Source: Pseudomonas anatoliensis (GTDB lineage Bacteria; Pseudomonadota; Gammaproteobacteria; Pseudomonadales; Pseudomonadaceae). From it: a DNA stretch of 64,000 nucleotides. Position numbers and translations under genes: made by a program. Shown in pieces: positions 8,466-17,121 of this stretch (position 1 is its first letter; each line of letters starts with the position of its first letter). Under the pieces are notes generated by a model. The model was not told the DNA's origin, ran no database searches, and saw nothing but the letters and a program-made list of their open reading frames with translations. The stretch is from positions 124,001 through 188,000 of the forward strand of contig NZ_JACVHC010000002.1 of assembly GCF_017976235.1 (NCBI RefSeq). The letters are read 5' to 3'.

Positions 8466-11003
8466 ATGGCCACACCCCAACAATTGCAACTGCTGGCGCC
8501 TTTGTCCGGCGTGCTTATGCCTCTGGATCAAGTGCCCGATTCTGTTTTCGCCAATCGCGTGATCGGCGACGGCCTGTGCATCGACCCGACTTCATCAACG
8601 TTATGCGCACCGCTGGCCGGAGTGGTCAGCAACGTGCAGGCCAGCGGGCATGCCGTGAGCATCACCGATGACCATGGCGTTCAGGTGTTGCTGCACATCG
8701 GTCTGGATACGGTGAATCTGGGTGGTCAGGGCTTCACCCGCCTGGTTGAAGAAGGTCAGCGGGTGGCGGCTGGCGAAACGCTGATCGAATTCGATGCCGA
8801 TTACATCGCCCTGCACGCCCGCAGTCTGTTGACCCTGATGCTGGTGGTCAGCGGTGAGCCATTCACCTGGACGGCCGCGCAGACCGGTCTGGTCGAAACC
8901 GGCCAGCCACTGCTGAACCTCGCCAGTGCGCAGGCCACCCGCGAAGAACAGGCCGCGCCAGAAGGCGAAGTGTTTTACTCAAACTGGCTCAAACTGCCCA
9001 ACCCCAACGGTCTACACGCGCGCCCCGCAGCGGTGTTCGCGCAAGCGGCGAAGGTTTTTTCAGCAAAGATTTATCTGCACAAACAGCAGGCCGAAGCCAA
9101 CGCCAAATCACTGGTGGCAATCATGGCGTTGCAGACGGCTTTTGCTGACAGCGTGCAAGTGAGCGCGGTGGGCGAAGACGCCGAAGCCGCGATCAACGCG
9201 CTCTCGCGATTACTCGCCGAGGGGTGTGGAGAATCGGTCACAGTGTTGCCTGCGTCGGAGCCTTTGGAGAGCATCGACCCTGAAGTGCTGACGGTTCTGC
9301 GTGGAGTCTGTGCATCGCCCGGTTCGGCATTGGGCCAGGTGATGCAGATCACCGAGCCGAGGCTCGACATAAAAGAGTCCGGTGCCGGGGCAAAAACGGA
9401 GCAGGAGGCGCTGACGAACGCCTTGATCGAGGCGGGAATGGCCTTGCAGCACTTGCGCGACACGGCGGGAGGCAGCGCTCAGGAGGAAATCTTCAAGGCT
9501 CATCAGGAACTGCTCGATGACCCGAGCCTGCTCGATCAGGCGCAAGCGTTGATTGCCGAGGGCAAAAGCGCGGCGTTTGCCTGGCATGCTGCTACCGCGT
9601 CCACCGCGACGCTGTTTCGGCAGTCGGCCAGTCCGTTGCTGGTTGAACGTGCGGCAGACCTGACGGACGTGAGCTTGCGAGTCCTCAAGTTGATTCTCGG
9701 CGTGCCGGACCCGGTCCTGACGTTACCGCACGGGACGATCCTGATCGCCGATCAACTGACGCCGTCGCAGACTGCGGGGCTCGATGTCACAAAGGTGCTT
9801 GGCATTGCCACGGTCGGGGGCGGCGCCACCAGTCATGTCGCAATTCTTGCGCGGGCCTTTGCCCTGCCGGCGATTTGCGGGGTGCCGGCGCAGATGCTGG
9901 CATTGGCGAACGGCAGCACGGTGCTGCTCGATGCCGACAAGGGTGAACTGCACCTCAATCCCGATCCGCTCGCCATCGAACAATTGCAGGCCAGACTCGA
10001 GCTACAACGCCTGCGTCATCAACATGATCACGCGCAGGCGACACTGGCCGCTTGCACCCGCGACGGGCACCATATCGAGGTGACGGCCAACGTCTCCTCG
10101 CTGAGTGAAACCGAACAGGCGATGGGCCTGGGCGGTGCCGGCGTCGGGCTTTTGCGCTCGGAGTTTCTTTATCTGGATCGCAACCACGCGCCCATTTTCG
10201 ACGAACAAATCTCGACCTACAGCGCCATCGCCCAAGCCGTGGGGCCGTCGCACAATCTGGTGGTGCGCACGCTGGATGTCGGCGGCGACAAACCATTGGC
10301 CTACGTGCCGATGGACAGCGAAACCAATCCGTTCCTCGGACTGCGCGGGATTCGGCTGTGTCTGGAGCGCCCGCAACTGTTGCGTGAGCAGTTCCGGGCG
10401 ATCCTTGGCAGTGTCGGTCTGACGCGCCTGCACATCATGTTGCCGATGGTCACGCAAATCTCGGAGCTGCATCTGGCCCGGCGAATGCTGGAGGAGGAAG
10501 CGCAGGCACTGAACCTTGTCGAACTGCCGAAGCTGGGGATCATGATTGAGGTGCCGGCGGCGGCGCTGATGGCCGATTTGTTTGCTCCGTATGTGGATTT
10601 CTTCTCGATTGGCACCAACGATCTGACTCAATACACCCTGGCGATGGATCGCGACCATCCACGTCTGGCCAGTCAGGCCGACAGTTTCCACCCCTCGGTA
10701 TTACGCCTGATCGCCATGACCGTGAAAGGTGCGCACGCCCATGGCAAATGGGTCGGCGTCTGTGGCGCGATGGCCTCGGAACGTCTGGCCGTGCCGCTGT
10801 TGCTGGGGCTCGGCGTGGATGAGTTGTCGGTCAGTGTGCCGCAGATTCCGGCGATCAAAGCGGCAGTGCGTGAGGTGGACCTGCTCGACTGCAAGGCCAT
10901 CGCCGAACAGGTACAGGGGCTGGAGAGCGCTGAGGAAGTGCGCGAAGCACTGCGGCTGTATCACGAGGCAACGGTCGATACTTCACCGGTTCTGGAGAAC
11001 TGA
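8466..11003 (+). CDS. PTS fusion protein EIIA(Glc)-HPr-EI
   Basis: The 845 residues join three phosphotransfer proteins. An EIIA of the glucose type comes first, with the active His in LLHIGLDTVNL near residue 76. HPr follows, with GLHARPAAVF and its His near 183. Enzyme I comes last, with its phospho-His in GGGATSHVAIL near 457, the PEP-site segment SIGTNDLTQYTLAMDRDHP and the catalytic Cys in GVCGAM. One polypeptide can therefore carry phosphate from PEP to TreP. The frame also opens at 8394 inside the porin tail, but AGGTGA precedes ATG 8466 and the protein starts naturally there. It lies 62 bp after the porin gene and is almost certainly in the same operon. Confidence 0.92.
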   Translation: MATPQQLQLLAPLSGVLMPLDQVPDSVFANRVIGDGLCIDPTSSTLCAPLAGVVSNVQASGHAVSITDDHGVQVLLHIGLDTVNLGGQGFTRLVEEGQRVAAGETLIEFDADYIALHARSLLTLMLVVSGEPFTWTAAQTGLVETGQPLLNLASAQATREEQAAPEGEVFYSNWLKLPNPNGLHARPAAVFAQAAKVFSAKIYLHKQQAEANAKSLVAIMALQTAFADSVQVSAVGEDAEAAINALSRLLAEGCGESVTVLPASEPLESIDPEVLTVLRGVCASPGSALGQVMQITEPRLDIKESGAGAKTEQEALTNALIEAGMALQHLRDTAGGSAQEEIFKAHQELLDDPSLLDQAQALIAEGKSAAFAWHAATASTATLFRQSASPLLVERAADLTDVSLRVLKLILGVPDPVLTLPHGTILIADQLTPSQTAGLDVTKVLGIATVGGGATSHVAILARAFALPAICGVPAQMLALANGSTVLLDADKGELHLNPDPLAIEQLQARLELQRLRHQHDHAQATLAACTRDGHHIEVTANVSSLSETEQAMGLGGAGVGLLRSEFLYLDRNHAPIFDEQISTYSAIAQAVGPSHNLVVRTLDVGGDKPLAYVPMDSETNPFLGLRGIRLCLERPQLLREQFRAILGSVGLTRLHIMLPMVTQISELHLARRMLEEEAQALNLVELPKLGIMIEVPAAALMADLFAPYVDFFSIGTNDLTQYTLAMDRDHPRLASQADSFHPSVLRLIAMTVKGAHAHGKWVGVCGAMASERLAVPLLLGLGVDELSVSVPQIPAIKAAVREVDLLDCKAIAEQVQGLESAEEVREALRLYHEATVDTSPVLEN

Positions 11004-11004
11004 C

Positions 11005-11295
11005 ATGTTCAATAAATTGCAGCAGGCGTTCTGGAAGGCCCTGACCCCGGATCTGGTGCCGGACGAGCCGAAAATGCCGGTCGAACCTGCCGAGGGGTTA
11101 AGCGCAGACATCGTTGCAGCGTTGGGTGGAGGGGATAACCTCAAATCGCAGCAACCGGTGGCGCTGACCCGGGCGCGGGTGGTGTTGCGTGACGTGTCGC
11201 GCATGGATCGTCAGGCATTGAGCGATGCCGGTGTCGCGGGCGTCATGCCCCTGGAGGATGGGGTGGTGCACTTGATTACCGGCTTGCGGCCTTAA
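11005..11295 (+). CDS. Small EIIB-like PTS protein lacking the phosphoacceptor cysteine
   Basis: A 96-residue protein begins one base after the stop of the EIIA-HPr-EI gene, with GGAG as ribosome site. Residues about 30-95 align with the glucose-family EIIB fold: IVAALGGGDNLKSQQPVALT, then RARVVLRD and ALSDAGVAGVMPLEDGVVHL. In active EIIB the segment before TRLR carries the phosphorylated Cys (as in TreP here, HCVTRLRL). In this protein the matching residue is Ala (VALTRARV). It cannot act as a normal EIIB, so a regulatory or structural role is possible. The coupling to the fusion gene suggests it is expressed in step with it. Confidence 0.75.
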   Translation: MFNKLQQAFWKALTPDLVPDEPKMPVEPAEGLSADIVAALGGGDNLKSQQPVALTRARVVLRDVSRMDRQALSDAGVAGVMPLEDGVVHLITGLRP

Positions 11296-11412
11296 GTCCG
11301 AAGGGATGTGCGGCCTCAGGTCACCCTTACTGTTTCTCAACCGCAGGTGTATCGTATTCGCCTTTTACGGGCCTTCAGGGGTCTGTCGCTGATACGTGAG
11401 GTAGTTGAGTTC

Positions 11413-12789
11413 ATGTCCTTTACCCGTCGCCAAATCCTCGGTGGCCTGGCCGGTCTTGTTGTCGTAGGCGTGGGAGCGGGGGGCGCGTCGCGTTACTGGC
11501 TGGGCAAGATGGCTGACGCCGAGGCGGGCCACGACTACGAGCTGATCGCCGCGCCCCTGGACGTGGAACTGGTGCCGGGGCACAAGACCGAGGCTTGGGC
11601 GTTCGGCCCGTCGGCGCCGGGCACCGAGTTGCGCGTGCGTCAGGGCGAATGGCTGCGGGTGCGCTTCATCAACCATCTGCCGGTGGCGACCACCATTCAC
11701 TGGCACGGCATTCGCCTGCCGCTGGAAATGGACGGCGTACCGTACGTGTCGCAATTGCCGGTGCTGCCGGGCGAATACTTTGACTACAAATTCCGCGTGC
11801 CGGACGCCGGCAGCTACTGGTATCACCCACATGTCAGCAGCAGCGAAGAACTGGGGCGCGGATTGGTCGGGCCGCTGATCATCGAAGAGCGCGAGCCGAC
11901 CGGTTTCAAATACGAAAAGACCCTGAGCCTGAAGAACTGGCACATCGACGATGAAGGCAATTTCGTCGAATTCAGCATCCCTCGTGAAGCAGCGCGCGGT
12001 GGTACGGCGGGGCGTTTGTCGACCATCAACGGCGTGCCGTTGCCGGTGATCGACCTGCCGGCCGGGCAGATTACTCGGGTGCGTTTGCTCAATCTGGATA
12101 ACACCCTGACTTACCGCATCAACATTCCTGGTGTTGAGGCAAAAATCTACGCGCTGGACGGTAATCCGGTGGAACCGCGCCCGCTGGGCAAGGAATACTG
12201 GCTCGGCCCCGGCATGCGTATCTGTCTGGCGATCAAGGCACCGGCAGCAGGCGAAGAATTGTCGCTGCGCAACGGCCCGGTGCGTCTGGGCACTCTGCGC
12301 TCGGTGGCCAACACGGACGCGCCGACCGAATGGCCGCCCGCGCTGCCCGCCAACCCGGTGGCCGAGCCGGACCTGGCCAATGCCGAGAAACTCAACTTCA
12401 ATTTCGAATGGGTCGGTTCGGTGTCGGTCAACGTCGACAACGGCAAGCCGCCAAGTCTCTGGCAGATCAACGGCAAGGCGTGGGACATCACCGACAAGAC
12501 TTGCGCTGACCGGCCGATTGCCAGTCTCGAATTGGGCAAGAGCTATATTTTCGAATTGAAGAACATGACCCAGTATCAGCACCCGATTCACCTGCACGGC
12601 ATGAGCTTCAAGGTGATTGCGTCGAACCGCCACAAGGTCATCCCGTACTTTACCGACACCTATCTGCTGGGCAAAAACGAGCGTGCGCAAGTGGCGCTGG
12701 TGGCAGATAACCCGGGGGTATGGATGTTCCATTGCCACGTGATCGACCACATGGAAACCGGCCTGATGGCCGCCATCGAGGTGAAGTGA
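11413..12789 (+). CDS. Multicopper oxidase, Tat-exported
   Basis: The 458-residue protein has a twin-arginine type leader (MSFTRRQILGGLAGLVVVGV). It then shows the copper-ligand blocks of three-domain multicopper oxidases: HWHG near residue 97, WYHPHVSSSEE near 136, HPIHLHG near 394 and FHCHVIDHMETGL near 444. The last block holds the type 1 site Cys and His residues. It is likely periplasmic, oxidising copper(I) or phenolic or metal substrates; the substrate cannot be read from sequence. The frame opens upstream at 11308, but the Tat leader fixes the start at 11413. Its stop overlaps the tadA start by one base (TGATG), so the two are translationally coupled. Confidence 0.88.
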   Translation: MSFTRRQILGGLAGLVVVGVGAGGASRYWLGKMADAEAGHDYELIAAPLDVELVPGHKTEAWAFGPSAPGTELRVRQGEWLRVRFINHLPVATTIHWHGIRLPLEMDGVPYVSQLPVLPGEYFDYKFRVPDAGSYWYHPHVSSSEELGRGLVGPLIIEEREPTGFKYEKTLSLKNWHIDDEGNFVEFSIPREAARGGTAGRLSTINGVPLPVIDLPAGQITRVRLLNLDNTLTYRINIPGVEAKIYALDGNPVEPRPLGKEYWLGPGMRICLAIKAPAAGEELSLRNGPVRLGTLRSVANTDAPTEWPPALPANPVAEPDLANAEKLNFNFEWVGSVSVNVDNGKPPSLWQINGKAWDITDKTCADRPIASLELGKSYIFELKNMTQYQHPIHLHGMSFKVIASNRHKVIPYFTDTYLLGKNERAQVALVADNPGVWMFHCHVIDHMETGLMAAIEVK

Positions 12790-13283
12790 TGCGCCAGATT
12801 CGCCCCGCAGCGATCATCGACCGCAGCCGTGACCGCGACTTCATGCGTGAAGCTCTGATCCTTGCAGCGCAGGGAGCAGCCCTCGGCGAAGTGCCTGTGG
12901 GCGCGGTGCTGGTACAGGATGGCGAGATCATCGGTCGCGGCTTCAATTGCCCGATCAGCGCCAGTGACCCGAGTGCTCACGCCGAAATGGTCGCGATCCG
13001 CGCCGCGGCGCAGGCGGTGGATAACTATCGACTGCCCGGCAGCACGCTGTACGTGACGCTGGAGCCGTGCAGCATGTGCGCCGGTTTGATCGTGCATTCA
13101 CGGGTGGCGCGTGTGGTGTATGGCGCGCTGGAGCCAAAAGCCGGGATCGTGCAAAGCCAGGGGCAGTTTTTCACCCAGGGCTTTTTGAATCACCGGGTGT
13201 TGTATGAGGGCGGGGTGTTGGCGGAGGAGTGTGGGGCGGTGTTGACCGAGTTCTTCAGAGCCCGTCGCGCACGCCGGGATTAA
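12789..13283 (+). CDS. tadA: tRNA-specific adenosine deaminase
   Basis: The 164-residue protein has the zinc deaminase signature: HAEMVAIRAA with the catalytic Glu, and LEPCSMCAG with the two Cys ligands. TadA deaminates A34 to inosine in tRNA-Arg(ACG). The following SRVARVVYGALEPKAGIVQS is typical of TadA. The ATG shares a base with the stop of the multicopper oxidase gene. The basic C-terminus (RARRARRD) would suit tRNA binding. Confidence 0.93.
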   Translation: MRQIRPAAIIDRSRDRDFMREALILAAQGAALGEVPVGAVLVQDGEIIGRGFNCPISASDPSAHAEMVAIRAAAQAVDNYRLPGSTLYVTLEPCSMCAGLIVHSRVARVVYGALEPKAGIVQSQGQFFTQGFLNHRVLYEGGVLAEECGAVLTEFFRARRARRD

Positions 13284-13284
13284 A

Positions 13285-13358
13285 ATCAAAAGATCGCAGC
13301 CTTCGGCAGCTCCTACAGGGATCGGTGTAGGAGCTGCCGAAGGCTGCGATCTTTTGAT
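13285..13358. repeat. Perfect 33-bp inverted REP pair between convergent genes
   Basis: The arms at 13285-13317 and 13326-13358 are exact reverse complements, separated by 8 bp. They belong to the TGTAGGAGCTGCCGAAGG family. The element fills the gap between tadA and cmoB, which converge here, and could act as a two-way transcription terminator. Confidence 0.92.
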
Positions 13359-13363
13359 CTGCT

Positions 13364-14320
13364 CTATTTTTTCGCCACAATCACCGCCCGCATCGGCGCC
13401 GGCAGCCCTTCGATCGTCTTGCTGTGATCATCCGGATCAAGGAAATCACTCAGCGACTGATACTTCATCCACTCGGTGCCGCGTTGTTCCTCAATCGTCG
13501 TCGTACTGACATCCACGCAACGAATATCGGTAAACCCGGCACGCCGTAACCACAACTCCAGCGCCGGCACCGACGGCAGGAACCACACGTTGCGCATCTG
13601 CGCGTAACGGTCTTCCGGCACCAGCACTTGGTGCTTGTCGCCTTCAACCACCAGCGTTTCCAGCACCAGTTCACCGCCCTTGACCAAGCAATCCTTCAGC
13701 GCCAGCAAATGCTCGATCGGCGAGCGGCGGTGGTAGAACACGCCCATGGAAAACACGGTGTCGAAACCTTCCAGATTCGGCGGCAAATCCTCGAACGGGA
13801 AGGGCAAGTGCCACGCGTTTGGCTCAGACAAATAACGCTGCACCGCCTGAAACTGGCAGAAGAACAGCCAGTTCGGGTCAACGCCGATCACGCTGTTCGC
13901 ACCGGCGCCAAGCATGCGCCACATGTAGTAGCCGTTGCCGCAACCGACATCGAGGATGCGTTTGCCTTTCAGATCCAGATGCGGGGCGACCCGCGACCAC
14001 TTCCAGTCCGAGCGCCATTCGGTATCGACGTGCACACCAAACAGATCGAACGGCCCTTTGCGCCACGGCGACAGGCCCATCAGGGCGGTACGCATTTGCG
14101 CGCGGGTTTCGTCGTCGCAATCGGTGTCGAGTTTCAAGCCGTTGAGCAGGTCGACTTCGCTCGGCTGGATCTTTGGCAAGGCGTCCAGCGCACTTTGCCA
14201 GCGCTCCAGATCGCCGTGGCCCTTCTCCATTTTCTTGTCGAGTTGACGCTGCAGGGTGTTGGCCCATTCGGCCAGCGGTGTACCGGCCAGACGGCGGGCG
14301 AGGGGGGACAGATCAATCAT
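13364..14320 (-). CDS. cmoB: tRNA U34 carboxymethyltransferase
   Basis: The 318-residue protein is a Rossmann methyltransferase-fold enzyme with the cofactor loop [20 protein letters not shown] near residue 123. [20 protein letters not shown] and [16 protein letters not shown] are characteristic of CmoB. It transfers a carboxymethyl group from carboxy-S-adenosyl-methionine to 5-hydroxyuridine at tRNA position 34. Its ATG overlaps the stop of cmoA by four bases (ATGA at 14317-14320), so the two steps of the pathway are coupled. Confidence 0.95.
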   Translation of the reverse strand: MIDLSPLARRLAGTPLAEWANTLQRQLDKKMEKGHGDLERWQSALDALPKIQPSEVDLLNGLKLDTDCDDETRAQMRTALMGLSPWRKGPFDLFGVHVDTEWRSDWKWSRVAPHLDLKGKRILDVGCGNGYYMWRMLGAGANSVIGVDPNWLFFCQFQAVQRYLSEPNAWHLPFPFEDLPPNLEGFDTVFSMGVFYHRRSPIEHLLALKDCLVKGGELVLETLVVEGDKHQVLVPEDRYAQMRNVWFLPSVPALELWLRRAGFTDIRCVDVSTTTIEEQRGTEWMKYQSLSDFLDPDDHSKTIEGLPAPMRAVIVAKK

Positions 14321-15060
14321 GGCAAGGCAATCAACGAGGCAAAGTTAAGACACTGGAACCACGGCACGACTTTCGAGAACCCGGCGGCCAGCAGGCGTTC
14401 GCGGTGTTCTTCGAGGCTGTCGGGCTTCATGACGTTTTCGATGGCGCTGCGCTTCTGGGCAATTTCCAGTTCGCTGTAGCCGTTGGCGCGTTTGAACGCG
14501 ACATGCAGATCAGTGAGCAATGCGTGTTCTTCGGCATCGTTGAAGCGCAGTTTTTCCGACAGAATCAGTGCGCCGCCGGGCAGCAATGATTGGCGGATGC
14601 GCGAGAGCAACGCAGTGCGCTGATCCGGGGCGATGAATTGCAGGGTGAAGTTCAGTGCCACCACCGAGGCGGGTTGAAAGTCGAGGGCGAGGATGTCGCC
14701 CTCGATCACCTCGACCGGCAGCAACTCCTGAAACATCGAGTCCTGACCGTTGAGGTATTCGCGGCAACGTTCAACCATGGCGGCCGAGTTATCCACAGCG
14801 ATGACGCGGCAACCGTCGGTACGCACGTGACGGCGCAGGGCCTGGGTCACCGCGCCGAGGGAGGCGCCGAGGTCGTAGAGCACGCTGTTCGGCTGGGCGA
14901 ACTGCGCGGCAAGCACACCGAGGTTTTCGACGATGGTCGGGTAACCCGGCACCGAGCGCTTGATCATGTCCGGGAACACGCGCACCACGTCTTCGTTGAA
15001 GGCGAAGTCAGGCACCTGTGCCAAGGGCTGGGCGAAAATGCGATCGGGTTCTTTGCTCAC
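14317..15060 (-). CDS. cmoA: Carboxy-S-adenosyl-L-methionine synthase
   Basis: The start is set at the GTG at 15060, which gives 247 residues beginning with [14 protein letters not shown], the usual CmoA start and length. The ATG at 15237 would add 59 residues unlike the family and reach into a terminator hairpin. Motifs include [20 protein letters not shown] near residue 58 and [11 protein letters not shown]. CmoA makes carboxy-SAM from SAM and prephenate for CmoB, which is the next gene in the operon. Confidence 0.95.
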   Translation of the reverse strand: MSKEPDRIFAQPLAQVPDFAFNEDVVRVFPDMIKRSVPGYPTIVENLGVLAAQFAQPNSVLYDLGASLGAVTQALRRHVRTDGCRVIAVDNSAAMVERCREYLNGQDSMFQELLPVEVIEGDILALDFQPASVVALNFTLQFIAPDQRTALLSRIRQSLLPGGALILSEKLRFNDAEEHALLTDLHVAFKRANGYSELEIAQKRSAIENVMKPDSLEEHRERLLAAGFSKVVPWFQCLNFASLIALP

Positions 15061-15200
15061 GGCGGTTTCCGGCGGTGTCGGTGGAAAAGGCCGGCATTTT
15101 AGCCAAAGTGGCGCGGGGATGCTTGGGTTGTCTGATAAAGCGTGGGGATCGGCATGTCGTGTACAAAGGGAGGGGGATGAAGGGAGTTCGGGAAAAGCAG

Positions 15201-15236
15201 TGAATGACCAAGTCAAAATCAAGACTTGGTCATTCA
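15201..15236 (-). terminator. Hairpin terminator after the 15252-15728 gene
   Basis: A perfect 14-bp stem (TGAATGACCAAGTC against GACTTGGTCATTCA) closes an 8-base loop. Read on the minus strand it is followed by CTGCTTTTCC, a short T-run. It lies 15 bp after the stop of the small gene and before cmoA. Confidence 0.75.
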
Positions 15237-15251
15237 ATGTTTAAAGCGAAA

Positions 15252-15728
15252 TCAAGTAGCGCGTATGAAACCGGTTAATTCGGCTTTGCCAGTGATGTGC
15301 AGTTCTTCTGTTCTGTGGTCTTTGCCTTTGAAGTCAAAGCTGATGAGGTAGCGCATTTCCCGAGGGTCGTTTGAAATGACTTCGACCTCGACAGTGCCGC
15401 TTGTCGCAGCGTAACTGTAAATAGTTAAGAAGTCGCTGTAAGCGCCGGTTTCAAAATAGGAGAGGATCTCGAACGGAAAGACTGGATCTGTTGTTTCGTA
15501 ACTTCCAGTCTTAATGTCGCTGGGAAACTTAAACGTAATCCCCTTTGCTGATTCCTTATAACCCTCGTAGGAGCGGGCGCGGAATTCGACTTTACCGTCA
15601 GAGTGTTGCCCGAACTGGATATTTTGCGTATTGAAATTCACTCGGTTCGAAATCGAGGCTTGAACATCGCAGCTGGCGGAGAACAGGGTTAGCGCTGCAC
15701 TCTGCGAATCTTTGTCTCTGAGGCTCAT
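15252..15728 (-). CDS. Hypothetical protein, 158 residues
   Basis: The ATG at 15728 has a good ribosome site (AAGGAAG). No signal peptide or membrane segment is visible. The sequence is rich in Ser, Thr and aromatic residues with many short predicted beta strands (VEFRARSYEGY, LISFDFKGK), which suggests a small beta-sandwich. The gene is visibly AT-richer than its neighbours and stands alone with its own terminator, so it may be a recent arrival. I do not recognise the family. Confidence 0.65.
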   Translation of the reverse strand: MSLRDKDSQSAALTLFSASCDVQASISNRVNFNTQNIQFGQHSDGKVEFRARSYEGYKESAKGITFKFPSDIKTGSYETTDPVFPFEILSYFETGAYSDFLTIYSYAATSGTVEVEVISNDPREMRYLISFDFKGKDHRTEELHITGKAELTGFIRAT

Positions 15729-15863
15729 GATTTTCTTCCTTGCTCTTACATTCGTGGTTTGGGATACGACACGGGGATAGTAAGTAGGGGAAGAAATTCG
15801 AGGTACTGTCAGATCTGACAGGTTTTTATATCGATTCGAGATAGGAAAAGATTTTTATGGTTA

Positions 15864-16517
15864 TTACATATGACCAGGTTGTTCGTCTTTACTAAACGCC
15901 GAGGCAGCGATACCCCATTGGCCAAGCCAGTAACTGAGGATGATGACGTAAGGCGCAGCATGGAACGGCGCAACAAACCGATCGATGCCGATCACACTGT
16001 CAGAGAACACAAACGCCAGCGCACCACCCGCTGCCAGTAACGCCGAACGCTTGGGCACGTCGCTGCCGAGGCGAGCGAGAGCACGCCAGAGCATGGCGCT
16101 GATCGCAGTGCCGTAGACGATCACAGGTACCAGCAGCGGGCCGAGACCACTGGCAATCAGCATCCCCAACAGCACGGCACCCACGCCAAGCGCGAGCACC
16201 AGTGGCATCAACGCAAGACGTTTGCAGTCGCTGAGATAGGCCTTGAGATACGCCAGATGCGCAACGAGAAATGCGCCGAGACCAAACACGAACAAATCCC
16301 CTGGCCACGCCAACAACACATCGCCCAGCAGAGAAAAAATCAGACCGAGACTGATCCAGCGGCGATAGTCGCTGGGCGGTGCGTCGTGCAGCCAGCCGAG
16401 CAATGCCAGTACCGGCAACGGTTTGACCAACAGGCAGAGCAGCGCCGCGTGGGTGCTCAGGCCATAGAGAAAGGTCACCGCGCCCATCAGCGCCAGAATC
16501 AGCCAGCCCACGATCAA
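15864..16517 (-). CDS. YhhN/TMEM86-family membrane protein
   Basis: The 217-residue protein has about eight hydrophobic segments. It carries family-typical blocks: LIFSLLGDVLLAWPGDLFVFGLG near residues 58-80, VAHLAYLKAYL, and a C-terminal FVFSDSVIGIDRF. The conserved Asp residues in these blocks are thought to form the active site of lysoplasmalogenase in animal TMEM86. The bacterial role is unclear. Its start overlaps the stop of the chagasin-like gene by four bases. Confidence 0.82.
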   Translation of the reverse strand: MIVGWLILALMGAVTFLYGLSTHAALLCLLVKPLPVLALLGWLHDAPPSDYRRWISLGLIFSLLGDVLLAWPGDLFVFGLGAFLVAHLAYLKAYLSDCKRLALMPLVLALGVGAVLLGMLIASGLGPLLVPVIVYGTAISAMLWRALARLGSDVPKRSALLAAGGALAFVFSDSVIGIDRFVAPFHAAPYVIILSYWLGQWGIAASAFSKDEQPGHM

Positions 16518-16906
16518 TTCACCGAAATGGCACAGTCAAAGGTTTCCACCGGCAGCACTTCCGGCGCCCATGGCTGTTGCGAGGTCAGGCGCAGACGCCC
16601 GGTGCCCGCGGCAAACGCTTGAAAACGCCAGGTGGAAAGCCCGGCAGCACCGACCACGCCAGCATCTTCCGGGTTGCTATAGACCTCAGGGCTGAGGGCG
16701 CGCAAGACGCCGCCGGCGGAATCCTGAATCGCCCAGCGATAACCCGTGGTCGGGTTGCTCGGCAGCATCACGATCAGATTTTGCCCGCTGGTCAGTCGCA
16801 CGGGGCATTCGCTTTGTTTTTCCACGGTCACGTTGTGTTTCGGCTGCGTGGCGCAAGCGGCCAGCAAGGAAAAGGCGATGGGGACAAACAGGCGAATGGG
16901 GGACAT
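16514..16906 (-). CDS. Chagasin-like cysteine-protease inhibitor lipoprotein (I42)
   Basis: With the start at 16906 the protein has 130 residues. It opens with a lipoprotein signal (FVPIAFSLLAAC, lipobox LAAC). The three inhibitor loops of the I42 family can be seen: SNPTTGYRW near residue 58, GAAGLSTWRFQAFAAGTG near 93, and QQPWAP near 116. It would sit in the cell envelope and block papain-like proteases. The longer frame to 17020 adds 38 residues that destroy the signal peptide, so I reject it. It is co-transcribed with the YhhN gene. Confidence 0.85.
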   Translation of the reverse strand: MSPIRLFVPIAFSLLAACATQPKHNVTVEKQSECPVRLTSGQNLIVMLPSNPTTGYRWAIQDSAGGVLRALSPEVYSNPEDAGVVGAAGLSTWRFQAFAAGTGRLRLTSQQPWAPEVLPVETFDCAISVN

Positions 16907-17000
16907 AAGGTCAGCGGCTCCGGCGTTGGCGACGAACGGCGAGCATAACCGAAGATGAGACAAAGTGTGACCGTCGGGGAGCGTTGGTGTCTGGGCTGGC

Positions 17001-17099
17001 GCCATCGCGAGCAGGCTCACTCCTACAGGGTTTTGTGGTGAACACCAGGTTTGTGAACGCCATATCCCACTGTAGGAGTGAGCCTGCTCGCGATAGCGG
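17001..17099. repeat. Inverted REP pair, GTAGGAGTGAGCCTGCTCGC family
   Basis: Two opposed copies (ending actcctaca near 17027, starting tgtaggagtg at 17071) surround about 45 bp. This second REP family recurs at 20125 and 23613. It lies between the chagasin-like gene and the end of lon. Confidence 0.85.
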
Positions 17100-17121
17100 T
17101 GCTCATGTCACCGCAGAACTA

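Noticed and set aside
14317..15237. ATG at 15237 as the cmoA start
   Set aside because: It lies inside a terminator hairpin and adds 59 residues not found in CmoA; the GTG at 15060 gives the normal 247-residue protein.
16514..17020. Longer form of the chagasin-like protein
   Set aside because: It would bury the lipoprotein signal peptide and run into the REP pair.
17001..17099. CRISPR-like repeats
   Set aside because: All such repeats come as single inverted pairs with variable spacing, which is REP structure and not an array.
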